This document shows, piece after piece, positions 47,744-55,480 of a stretch of DNA of 64,000 nt; position 1 is the stretch's first letter; each line of letters starts with the position of its first letter. Source of the stretch: Phycisphaerales bacterium (GTDB taxonomy: Bacteria; Planctomycetota; Phycisphaerae; Phycisphaerales; UBA5793); assembly GCA_020852515.1 (NCBI GenBank), contig JADZAS010000013.1, positions 186,001 through 250,000 of the forward strand, given 5' to 3'. The translations under genes and the position numbers were made by a program. Under the pieces are notes generated by a model. It saw nothing but the letters and a program-made list of their open reading frames with translations, ran no database searches and was not told where the DNA came from.

Positions 47744-49999
47744 TCACAGGGCCTGAAGTCCTCCCAGAATGATGAGCACCACCATGCCCGTTCCGATGAG
47801 CATCGCCACCACGCCGACCACGATCGCGGTGATCCGCTGCCAGCGGGGCGCGGGGCCGGTGCGGAACTTGTCAAGCCGCTGCCGCTCCACGAGGTGCGCG
47901 TATTCCGCGGCCCGCTCGTGTTTCATTTCCTCTTCCGGAACGCGGCCGGTGAAGATGACGTCATCCACGGGGAATTTCTCGAGTCGCAGGTGCGCGTTGA
48001 AGAAGTGGATGGTGAAGATGAACCCGACGGCCAGCAGCGCCTCGTAGCCGTGCACGACCATCGCGATGTTGAACGCCCAGCCGGGCAGCACGTGCGCTGC
48101 AGTCTCGGGGAACCACAGGAGCAGACCCGAGCCGCCGATGATGAACGTGCCGACGATCTCAGCCCAGTAGTCGAACTTTTCCCAGTACGTCCAGCGGCCG
48201 AAGGCGGGCTTGCCGCGCCCGGTGATGAACCAGCGGAACATGCCCACGCAGTCCTTCACGTCTTTCCAGCGCGGGAACAGCGAGTGCGGGCCGAACAGCC
48301 AGCCGAACACCGTGCGGGTCGGGCCAAGCGGGGTGGATCGCGCTTGCTGAGCCACCTCGCGGCCGGCCCTGAGGACGCCGATCACATGCAGGACGAAGTT
48401 GAACATCAGCATGATGGCGAAGAAGCGGTGCCACGTTCCTGCGGCATCGACCCCGCCAAACACGCTCGCCAGGGCGCCGGCCCAGGGCCGGTCGGAGAAG
48501 AACAGCGGGATGCCGGTGAACGTCAGGCCGAAGAAACTCGTGATCACCAGCACGTGATTGACGCGGTTGATGCGCGTGAAGCGGCGAATGGCCACACCCT
48601 TGCGCAGATCCGGCCGCGGGCCATTGCGCCGCCGCTCGATGACCATGCGGATGAACCACAGCAGCGAGTGCAGGCCAAAGAAGCCAAACGCGGAGCTGAT
48701 GACGATCAGGAAGTACAGCCACACGCCGTGCAGCAGCGGATAGCGGTCGCTGTCGCGGTAGTCCGCGTGCGGGTCGAACATCGCGAAACTGGGCGTGGCG
48801 CCTTCGTGACACTTGGCGCACACCTGGACCCGGTGGTCGCCATGCAGAGCCGAATTGGGATCGCTGATGGGCAGGATGTCGTGGGCGCCGTGGCAGTCGC
48901 TGCAGCGCGCCGGCCGCGTCGAGCCCAGTTGCGTCACCTGGCCGTGGTAACTGTCGCGGTAGGTTTCGTAGAACGTGGCGCGGCGGGAGCCGGACATCGC
49001 CGGGTCGTTGTGGCAGTCGCCGCACTCGTTGACGATGTCAAGCATGAACGAAGACACGTTCGTGCGGGTGATGCTGTGCGCGGTATGGCAGTCGGTGCAC
49101 ACCGGCGCCTTCTGGCCGTTCTCTTCCCCGTTGACGCGCACCTTTGCGTGCACGCTCGTGGCGAAGGTTTCGCTGATGCCCACGTGGCAGCGGCCGCAGG
49201 TCGCGGGCACCTGGTCGCGGTGGACCGGCGAGCGTTCATCGGTCGCCGGATGCACTTCGTGGAAGCCGTGGCAGTCAGCGCACGTCGCGGCGACGACGAG
49301 ACCGCCCTGCGTGATCGCCTTGCCGTGCACGCTCTCCAGATATGCGCTCACCAGCGCCTCGCCGCCCTGCTCGACGGAAGAATTGGTCGCGTGCTGGCTG
49401 TGGCAGCCGGCGCACGTGGCGACAATGTTCATCGGGTACGTCTTGGAGTTGCGGTCGCGCGGCGGGAGAATGTCGTGCCCGCCGTGGCACGTCGAACACG
49501 TTGGGGTCTGGCCGTTGCCCGGCTGGGGGCTTTCAGCGTGCACGCCGCGCGTGAACGCCGCCGCCTCGGACGTGTGGCAGGAAGACGTCGTGCACGACGC
49601 CGGCCGCAGCGTCTGAGCATGCGGCAGGGCCGCGGCGTCGGCGTGGCAGTCGATGCACGAGAGCATCGAGTGCTGCGGGAAGGGAATCTGGTCGGCTGAG
49701 ATGTACAGCGCCGGCCGGGTCGCCGGCTCTTCCTCGCCCGGCACGGTCTGCCGGTCCGTCTGGCCGATCATCGATCGCCGCTCGAATGGATCCAGCGTGG
49801 CGATGTGCGCCTGGCCGTGACAGTTGAGGCAGCGGCGATTGTCGGTAGGCGAGGGGGCATCCTGTTGCGCCGGCGCCGCAGCGGCGACCGCGAACAGGAT
49901 GCACACAACCATGAAAGCCTCCCGGCACCGGGAATGCGATTGAGGCTTGGACCGCTCAGCGGCGAAGCGCTTTCCAGACTGTCTGCTCAGAGGAATCAC
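47744..49999 (-). CDS. 11-haem cytochrome c fused to membrane cytochrome b
   Basis: A 751-residue protein from the GTG at 49999, 12 bp after the upstream stop. An ATG at 49912 with a strong GGGAGG is an alternative but gives a signal peptide lacking basic residues. Exported N-terminal ~420 residues carry ten CXXCH and one CX4CH (CTTSSCH). The C-terminal ~320 residues have about five helices resembling formate-dehydrogenase-gamma/cytochrome b561 (FTRINRVNHVLVITSFFGLTFTG, WHRFFAIMLMFNFVLHVIG, AMVVHGYEALLAVGFIFTIHF) with paired histidines for b-haems. It is probably a quinol-linked entry or exit point coupled directly to c-haems. Confidence 0.9.
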   Translation of the reverse strand: MIPLSRQSGKRFAAERSKPQSHSRCREAFMVVCILFAVAAAAPAQQDAPSPTDNRRCLNCHGQAHIATLDPFERRSMIGQTDRQTVPGEEEPATRPALYISADQIPFPQHSMLSCIDCHADAAALPHAQTLRPASCTTSSCHTSEAAAFTRGVHAESPQPGNGQTPTCSTCHGGHDILPPRDRNSKTYPMNIVATCAGCHSQHATNSSVEQGGEALVSAYLESVHGKAITQGGLVVAATCADCHGFHEVHPATDERSPVHRDQVPATCGRCHVGISETFATSVHAKVRVNGEENGQKAPVCTDCHTAHSITRTNVSSFMLDIVNECGDCHNDPAMSGSRRATFYETYRDSYHGQVTQLGSTRPARCSDCHGAHDILPISDPNSALHGDHRVQVCAKCHEGATPSFAMFDPHADYRDSDRYPLLHGVWLYFLIVISSAFGFFGLHSLLWFIRMVIERRRNGPRPDLRKGVAIRRFTRINRVNHVLVITSFFGLTFTGIPLFFSDRPWAGALASVFGGVDAAGTWHRFFAIMLMFNFVLHVIGVLRAGREVAQQARSTPLGPTRTVFGWLFGPHSLFPRWKDVKDCVGMFRWFITGRGKPAFGRWTYWEKFDYWAEIVGTFIIGGSGLLLWFPETAAHVLPGWAFNIAMVVHGYEALLAVGFIFTIHFFNAHLRLEKFPVDDVIFTGRVPEEEMKHERAAEYAHLVERQRLDKFRTGPAPRWQRITAIVVGVVAMLIGTGMVVLIILGGLQAL

Positions 50000-50011
50000 G
50001 ATCCACCCGCT

Positions 50012-51631
50012 TCACGCAGTGTGCTCCCGGTCGAGGAAGGATGACTTGTAGTACACGAGCAGGCCGGAGAACGCCAACAGCAGCACCACCGCGGCAGAAC
50101 CGACCTTGGTCTGCTGGCGCTGCTGCTCACGCAGCCGCTCGATGAGTTCATGCGTTGCCTGAATCCGATCAACCCCGTCGCCGATTTCCGCGGCGAAGTT
50201 GTTGATGTCGCGCATGTTGAAACTGTGAAACACCTGCCGCAACCGCGAATTCACTTCCGCGGCGTTCTGTTGCGCCTGCTCGAGCGAGAGGTTGCGATAG
50301 CCCCACGTGGTAAGATCGCCGCTGAGATCGGTCGATTTCGCAACCTGCGCTTCCGTCTCGATCAGAATCTCCTTGATTCGCTTGACGGACTCCATCGTCG
50401 CCGCCCGATGGCACGGCGAGCAGCGGCCGCCCTCGGCTCGCGAGCGCGTGTCGATGATCTCGGGCGAAGGCTGGGTGATCTTGTGGCTGCCCTGGCCGTG
50501 ACAGTAGAGACACGTCGGGTCGCCGAAGTCGCCGTGCGGGCTGCCGAGGTGCTTTTCCTTGATGTCGGCGTGGCACTTGCCGCAGAAGTACGACACGGCC
50601 CGGCCGCGCGTCTGGCTCACGAATTCGCTCTCGTTGAGGTAGGTGACGAGGAAGTCCGCCTGCCGCTCGAGGTGCGCCGCCCGCTTGAACGCATCATCCG
50701 ACTCGAACTGATCGCGCCGCAGCGCCGCGTTGCCGCCGTGGCATCCGTCGCAGCCCACGTTGGCCGCGTAGTGCACGCTGTGCTTCCATTCCAGTTCGAC
50801 GATCTCGCTCGACCGGCCCGGCAGGTTCATGTGGCACTGCACGCAGTTGCTCTGTGCGTAGGGATCAGCCGCATGCTGCTCAGCGGGTGGAGGCGACGCT
50901 TCAGGTGGCGATGCGGCCTGGGCGCGCGAGGCGTGCAGCGCGATCGCGCCCAGCCCCGCCATCAACAGCAGGCCGTGGTGTTTAAGACCGGCGAACGGCG
51001 GCTCCGTCTCCGGCTGGCCCTCGCGGTAAAGCACGCGCCGGATCGCCCGCCGCTCGTGCGCCACCAGCGCGTAGAACACAATGATGGCGATGGCCGTGAA
51101 GATGAAGAACAGGGGACGGTGTCCGAAGTACTCGGAGAGCGGCGCCAGTTGCTCGCCCTCCGCAGTCATCCTTTCGGGCCAGCCGCCCCAGAACGTGAAG
51201 ATGATCGCCAGCGCCGCCACAGTCGTCACCGCGATGCGGTAGAACCACTTCGGCCGCGTGCGCGCCCGTTGGCCGCGATACCAGAACGGCAGCAGCACGA
51301 TAACGAGTATGACCGGCCCCTGGCTCAGAACGCCCCAGGTCTTGCCGCTCAGCCCCAGAAGCGTTGTCGGCCAGACGCGCAGGTACTGATACACCGCCAG
51401 GAAGTACCACTCGGGCTTGATGCCCACGGGCGTCGAGCCGCGCGGGTTGGCGGGCTGCTCCTCGTGAACCATCCCGTGCACGCCGAGCATGTCCAGCAGC
51501 ACGGGCAGCGTGACCAGAAACATGATGATCGCCAGGCACACCAGCACGGAAACCGTCATCTTGATGATCTCGTTGGGCCAAAAGGGCTCCAACTGATCGG
51601 GTTCGTATTGCTCGCGGTAGTCAACGCCCAT
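50012..51631 (-). CDS. Cytochrome b C-terminal (subunit IV-like) domain fused to pentahaem cytochrome c
   Basis: A 539-residue protein. Residues 1-200 are subunit-IV-like with the quinol-site PEWY (73-76, in KPEWYFLAVYQYLR) and about four helices. A further hydrophobic segment (~218-240) leads into a periplasmic domain with five CXXCH motifs (first Cys at about 263: CVQCH, CDGCH, CGKCH, CLYCH, CSPCH). A helical region and a C-terminal membrane helix (AAVVLLLAFSGLLVYY) close the protein. It replaces both subunit IV and the usual cytochrome f or c1 with one chain. It follows the cytochrome b gene by 22 bp. Confidence 0.92.
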   Translation of the reverse strand: MGVDYREQYEPDQLEPFWPNEIIKMTVSVLVCLAIIMFLVTLPVLLDMLGVHGMVHEEQPANPRGSTPVGIKPEWYFLAVYQYLRVWPTTLLGLSGKTWGVLSQGPVILVIVLLPFWYRGQRARTRPKWFYRIAVTTVAALAIIFTFWGGWPERMTAEGEQLAPLSEYFGHRPLFFIFTAIAIIVFYALVAHERRAIRRVLYREGQPETEPPFAGLKHHGLLLMAGLGAIALHASRAQAASPPEASPPPAEQHAADPYAQSNCVQCHMNLPGRSSEIVELEWKHSVHYAANVGCDGCHGGNAALRRDQFESDDAFKRAAHLERQADFLVTYLNESEFVSQTRGRAVSYFCGKCHADIKEKHLGSPHGDFGDPTCLYCHGQGSHKITQPSPEIIDTRSRAEGGRCSPCHRAATMESVKRIKEILIETEAQVAKSTDLSGDLTTWGYRNLSLEQAQQNAAEVNSRLRQVFHSFNMRDINNFAAEIGDGVDRIQATHELIERLREQQRQQTKVGSAAVVLLLAFSGLLVYYKSSFLDREHTA

Positions 51632-51653
51632 GGGCGTGTCCTTCCTGGTTCGC

Positions 51654-52313
51654 TCAAAGCGGCTTGGAAATCCCCGTCCGGCGGATCATGACAAAGTGCA
51701 TCCCCATGAACGCGCTCATGATCGCCGGCAGAATCCAGATGTGCAACGAGAAGAAGAACCCCAAAGTCTCCCCCGTGATCGCCTTGCCTCGGCGGACCCA
51801 CTCCACGATGCCCGCGCCGAGAAAGGGGACGGCGCTGGGAATCTCCGTACCCACCTTGGCGCCCCAGTAGCTCAGCTGCGTCCACGGCAGCAGGTAGCCC
51901 GTAAATGCCATCATCGTCGTGAGCAGCAGCAGCAGCACGCCGCTGACCCAGTGCAACTCGCGCGGCGCCCGGTAGATCTTGTAGTAGGCGATGCGAGCCA
52001 TGTGCATGAGCACGAGCGCGATCATCAGGTTCGCCGCCACCGCGTGAATGCGCTGCACCAGCCAGCCCATGGTCACGTTTGACTTGATGAACGTCACGCT
52101 GTCCCAGGCGCTTTCCGGGTGCGGCTTGTAGTACATGAGCAGCAGCATTCCGGTAAACACCTGCACGAGGAACGTGAAGAACGCCAGCCCGCCGAAGCAG
52201 CCCGCCCACGAAAGCGTGCGCGGCACCCACTTCTTCGTGACGTTTTTTTCCAGTTCGGGCGTCACGTCGAAGCGGTTGTCAATCCAGCCGTAGATGCGTC
52301 GAATCACACTCAT
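51654..52313 (-). CDS. petB: Cytochrome b6-type subunit (N-terminal cytochrome b)
   Basis: A 220-residue, four-helix protein. Haem b ligands are H90 and H104 on helix B and H191 and H206 on helix D. The H191-x14-H206 spacing is the b6 rather than the bc1 type. Cys39 (SWAGCFGG, followed by FLVQVFTG) aligns with the b6 Cys that covalently holds the extra haem ci/cn. It forms the quinol-oxidising core with the Rieske protein and the subunit-IV fusion on either side. The gap to the Rieske stop is 9 bp. Confidence 0.94.
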   Translation of the reverse strand: MSVIRRIYGWIDNRFDVTPELEKNVTKKWVPRTLSWAGCFGGLAFFTFLVQVFTGMLLLMYYKPHPESAWDSVTFIKSNVTMGWLVQRIHAVAANLMIALVLMHMARIAYYKIYRAPRELHWVSGVLLLLLTTMMAFTGYLLPWTQLSYWGAKVGTEIPSAVPFLGAGIVEWVRRGKAITGETLGFFFSLHIWILPAIMSAFMGMHFVMIRRTGISKPL

Positions 52314-52322
52314 GTCAGTCTC

Positions 52323-52781
52323 TCAGGAGATGATGAGATTGCCTTCCTTGACTTCGAACGGAATTTCAACAAGCGGAGCGCTCACGGGGCCGCTGACGAC
52401 CTGGCCCTCGCCGCTGAACACGGCGCCGTGGCAGGGGCAGTGGAAGTTGCCGTGGGCCGTGTCCCAGACCACGTTGCATCCCAGGTGCGTGCACGACGCG
52501 TTGAAGACACGCGGCCCGGCTTCGCTCATCACGACCACGACCTGCTGGCCGTGGAAGTCGGCGTAGTACGCCTGCCCCGGCGTCAGCCGATCAAGCGGAA
52601 TCTGCACCGGCTTGGATTCACCCAGCCGCACGGGCAGTTTGAGGAACGCGACGATCGGGTAGACCACGGTTCCGACGGTGATCGCCGCAGCGCCGCCGAT
52701 GCAGGCCTGACAGAAGCGCCTTCTGCCGCCGTCATGCGGTTCGCGTGGCCCATCATGGACGTGATCGCTGGCCATGGTCAT
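52323..52781 (-). CDS. petC: Rieske [2Fe-2S] protein of the bc complex
   Basis: A 152-residue protein. The N-terminus has a twin-Arg-like RRRFCQACIGG followed by a hydrophobic anchor (~27-47). The cluster motifs are CTHLGC (97-102) and CPCHG (115-119): ligands C97, H99, C115, H118 and a C102-C117 disulfide. It moves electrons from quinol at the PEWY site to the c-haems. The ATG overlaps the preceding stop (ATGA). Two extra Cys in the signal region (FCQAC) are unusual. Confidence 0.95.
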   Translation of the reverse strand: MTMASDHVHDGPREPHDGGRRRFCQACIGGAAAITVGTVVYPIVAFLKLPVRLGESKPVQIPLDRLTPGQAYYADFHGQQVVVVMSEAGPRVFNASCTHLGCNVVWDTAHGNFHCPCHGAVFSGEGQVVSGPVSAPLVEIPFEVKEGNLIIS

Positions 52782-53803
52782 TGCTCCGCTCCCTGCCGCT
52801 CGAGCAGCAGTTCAGCCGCCCGCTTGTAACTGGCGGCGGCCTCGGGCATCTTGTTGCGCTGTTCGAGGATCATGCCCATGAGGTAGTGCGCGCGGGGCTG
52901 GGTCGGATCGCGGTCGAGCACTTCGCGCACGAGCGTCTCGGCCTGGTCCAGTTCGTTGGCGCCGCGCACCGCCTGCACGTACGCCACGCCGAGCGTCGCT
53001 TCGACGAGATCGGGATTCTCCGCCAGCACGGCACGAAACTGCGCTTCGGCTTCGGCGATGCGATGGCGCTTCAGGTTCAGCCGCCCGAGGCCGAGCCGCG
53101 CTTCGACGCTCTGGGGCCACAGCGCGATGGCCTCGCGGTACTTCTCGTCGGCCATCTCGTCGAGGCCGCGCCGCGCCAGTTGCCGCGCCAGCAGCGTTAC
53201 ACGACCGGCGCGAATCTCCACCTCGCTCAGTTCGCTTGCTGCATCCGGGTGAAGCGCCGCTTCAAATCGCTCCACGCTCAGGCGCCCGAGTCCGACGAGC
53301 AGCGCGTCCGTCACGATGTCGCCCATGCGCGGCGTGACGCCTGCCAGGCTGTAAATCACCCGGCCGTCGCCGCCGACCACCACGACCGTGGGCATCACGC
53401 TCACGCGGTAGGCTTCGTACGCCCGCCGGTTCGGATCGTGCAGCACGACGCCGGCAAAGTCCAGCGCTTCAGCTTGCGTCTTCAGATCGAGGCGCGATGC
53501 GTTTTGGGCGATGACCAGCACGGGCGCGATGCGGTCGCCCGCCAGCCGGGGATCATCGAGCACGCGCTCGATCACCGCGCATCCTTCGCGCGTCGGCTGG
53601 TGGTAGAGTTCGCCGAAGATCAGAACATACGGCCGGCCCTGCACGCTCTGGGCGTCGAAGACGTTGCCGTCGAGGTCCGCGAGCACCAGCGGCGGCGCCT
53701 CCGAGCCGCGCGGCGGCATGGCGGCGCTTCCCGCCGCAATACACGCTGCCGCAGTCAGCACAGCGCCCCATCGCACGGCGGACGCAAGAAGATCGAGTCT
53801 CAT
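52778..53803 (-). CDS. Exported thioredoxin-fold/TPR protein (first copy of operon)
   Basis: A 341-residue protein with a signal peptide (MRLDLLASAVRWGAVLTAAACIAAGSAA). The thioredoxin-like domain (APPLVLADLDGNVFD, RPYVLIFGELYHQPTREGC, VSVMPTVVVVGGDGRVIY) has only one Cys where CXXC is expected. About four TPR units follow (EKYREAIALWPQSVEARLGLGR, AEAQFRAVLAENPDLVEATLG). It has the same architecture as the protein at 42091-43092. It overlaps its neighbours by 4 bp at both ends, placing it firmly in the operon. It probably has an assembly or docking role. Confidence 0.87.
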   Translation of the reverse strand: MRLDLLASAVRWGAVLTAAACIAAGSAAMPPRGSEAPPLVLADLDGNVFDAQSVQGRPYVLIFGELYHQPTREGCAVIERVLDDPRLAGDRIAPVLVIAQNASRLDLKTQAEALDFAGVVLHDPNRRAYEAYRVSVMPTVVVVGGDGRVIYSLAGVTPRMGDIVTDALLVGLGRLSVERFEAALHPDAASELSEVEIRAGRVTLLARQLARRGLDEMADEKYREAIALWPQSVEARLGLGRLNLKRHRIAEAEAQFRAVLAENPDLVEATLGVAYVQAVRGANELDQAETLVREVLDRDPTQPRAHYLMGMILEQRNKMPEAAASYKRAAELLLERQGAEQ

Positions 53804-55212
53804 TGGCGGCCTCCCTCGGGCACACTGGCGGGCTCGGCCTGCGACAGATCACCCCGGGCGTAACTCTGTTCTTCATGGCAGCCCGGCGAGCAGCGCCCGC
53901 CATCATCCATCGCTTCAAAGTTGATCTCGAGCATCCAGCCGCTCGAACCGAACGGCACCGCCTCGCGGATGTGGAACGGCCGCTTGGAAGCGTGCACCTC
54001 GTGGCAGGCCCGGCAGGTCCGCCCCTTTTCCTGATTCACATGCAGGTAGTGCAGATTCTGATCGCCCTCGCGGAATCGCGTTACACCAATGCCCGATCTG
54101 GCCGTCACCATCTCCGGCAAGTGGCACGTGAAGCACAGCGCGTAGCGATCAAGATCGAACGCCGCGTAGAACTCGGGCGGATACGTCTTCACGAGCAGGT
54201 TCGCGTTCTCAGCCGCGTGCGGCTGATGGCACGACGAGCACGAGCCGGCGCGAATCGGGCCGTGATGGTCCGGCGAGTCGTGCAGCAGCAGCGCCATGTT
54301 CGTCAGCGTTCGGCCGTTCCCCGTTACAAGTGGCTGGCTGTGACAGGTGAGGCAGGTGTCCGGCTCGGGCCGTTTCTGGAGACTGGGCAACGTCGAAGAG
54401 TGCGGCGAGTGGCAGCCGGTGCAGCCGTTGGCCTGGTGGACCGCGCCGTGCACCACCGGCGCGGCATCGATCTTCTCCATCATTTCGCCGTGGCACGTGG
54501 CGCATAGCTCATCAGTCGCCGCGCGCAGCATGAACGGGTTGGGCGAGGCGTGCGGGTTGTGGCAACTCGTGCAGCCCTGCTCCATCGCTTCGTGCACGTG
54601 CAGCCCGGCGCCGCTCTGCGCCACCTCGGTGTGGCAGTCGGCGCAGAGTTCGTTCGTGTCCTTGACGAGCAGGTTCGCCTTCCAGGAAGAATGCGGCTCG
54701 TGGCAGAGAATGCACGCGCCGGCCGCGACCGGGCCGTGCACGTGCACCAGCGGGTCTTCTTCGTGCACGTGGCAACTCACGCACAATCCGCGCGTCGGGT
54801 CGGCGATGAGCATCATCCGGTGTTCCGAGCCGTGCGGATCGTGACAGCCGGTGCACTGTCCGTTGGCCACCGGCCCGTGCACGACGGTCCGATGCTCCAT
54901 GAGGTGGCAGTTGGAGCACAGCGTGTCCTGGTTGATGGTTTTGAAGGTGTGCTCTCGCGGCTCGTCGTACTGGTGGCAGGCGTCGCACTTGCGCTGCGCC
55001 GCCGGGCCGTGGACGAACTTGTGATCCAGCGTGGAGGCGTGGCAGCCTGCCTGGGCGCAGGATTCGACGGCCGTAGTGGGTCGTGGAGGTGCGTCTTCGG
55101 CAATGACAACGCCGTGTGACAGCAGCCCCGCCGCGGTTGCCGCCAGCCAAGCCGGTGACAAGCGGCTCCTCCATAACGTGATTTCGGGGTATTTCGACAA
55201 TGCAGCCTCCAT
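53800..55212 (-). CDS. 15-haem c-type cytochrome, first gene of the operon
   Basis: About 470 residues from the ATG at 55212. A longer frame to 55920 is antisense shadow. The predicted sigma54 start (about 55219) leaves only 7 nt before this ATG. An in-frame TTG at 55161 has GGAGGA 5 nt upstream and is a serious alternative start. It has the same pattern as the two other 15-haem proteins: CX4CH first (CAQAGCH), 13 CXXCH, and CX3CH last (CSPGCH, after GSSGWMLEINFE). Conserved HGP and DPH/SPH segments flank the motifs. The product is periplasmic. Confidence 0.9.
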   Translation of the reverse strand: MEAALSKYPEITLWRSRLSPAWLAATAAGLLSHGVVIAEDAPPRPTTAVESCAQAGCHASTLDHKFVHGPAAQRKCDACHQYDEPREHTFKTINQDTLCSNCHLMEHRTVVHGPVANGQCTGCHDPHGSEHRMMLIADPTRGLCVSCHVHEEDPLVHVHGPVAAGACILCHEPHSSWKANLLVKDTNELCADCHTEVAQSGAGLHVHEAMEQGCTSCHNPHASPNPFMLRAATDELCATCHGEMMEKIDAAPVVHGAVHQANGCTGCHSPHSSTLPSLQKRPEPDTCLTCHSQPLVTGNGRTLTNMALLLHDSPDHHGPIRAGSCSSCHQPHAAENANLLVKTYPPEFYAAFDLDRYALCFTCHLPEMVTARSGIGVTRFREGDQNLHYLHVNQEKGRTCRACHEVHASKRPFHIREAVPFGSSGWMLEINFEAMDDGGRCSPGCHEEQSYARGDLSQAEPASVPEGGRQ

Positions 55213-55229
55213 CGCGCCGGCTGGACGCT

Positions 55230-55245
55230 TGCACGTTCCGTGCCG
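55230..55245 (-). promoter_or_regulatory. Sigma54-type promoter of the haem operon
   Basis: The minus strand reads CGGCACGGAACGTGCA, matching TGGCACG-N4-TTGCA at 10 of 12 defined positions, with perfect GGCACG and exact GG-N10-GC spacing. The predicted start of transcription is near 55219. It faces the first cytochrome gene and lies about 1 kb from a gene for a sigma54-dependent response regulator. Confidence 0.65.
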
Positions 55246-55435
55246 CGCCGACCAAGCACTGCACCCCGGTTTCCGGACTCGATCGCTCGATTTCGAGGGC
55301 GCGGGCACGGAAGGAGGCCCCGCGCCCGGGGCGACTTTCCTGTTTGTGAGAATGCGCGGCGCCCAGGCTTCCCAAATGCGGAATGACAGAACCGGAAATC
55401 CGCACTCAGCCGCACCGCCGAGGGCCTCGCGCTCG

Positions 55436-55451
55436 TGGTATGGGACTTGCG
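55436..55451 (+). promoter_or_regulatory. Sigma54-type promoter of the NTF2-like gene
   Basis: TGGTATGGGACTTGCG keeps the invariant TGG and TTGC with exact GG-N10-GC spacing; three other consensus positions differ. The predicted start near 55462 is 19 nt before the ATG at 55481, and a GGAG site lies between. It diverges from the haem-operon promoter, 190 bp away. Confidence 0.5.
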
Positions 55452-55480
55452 ACGACACTCCATCAACGAATGGAGCCCTC

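Noticed and set aside
47894-49699. 601-codon open frame antisense to the 11-haem cytochrome
   Set aside because: The other strand carries regular CXXCH motifs and membrane helices; this frame is a shadow.
43130-55212. DNA tandem repeats or CRISPR in the cytochrome region
   Set aside because: The periodic GTGGCA-type pattern comes from the coding of CXXCH motifs with irregular spacing, not from nucleotide repeats.
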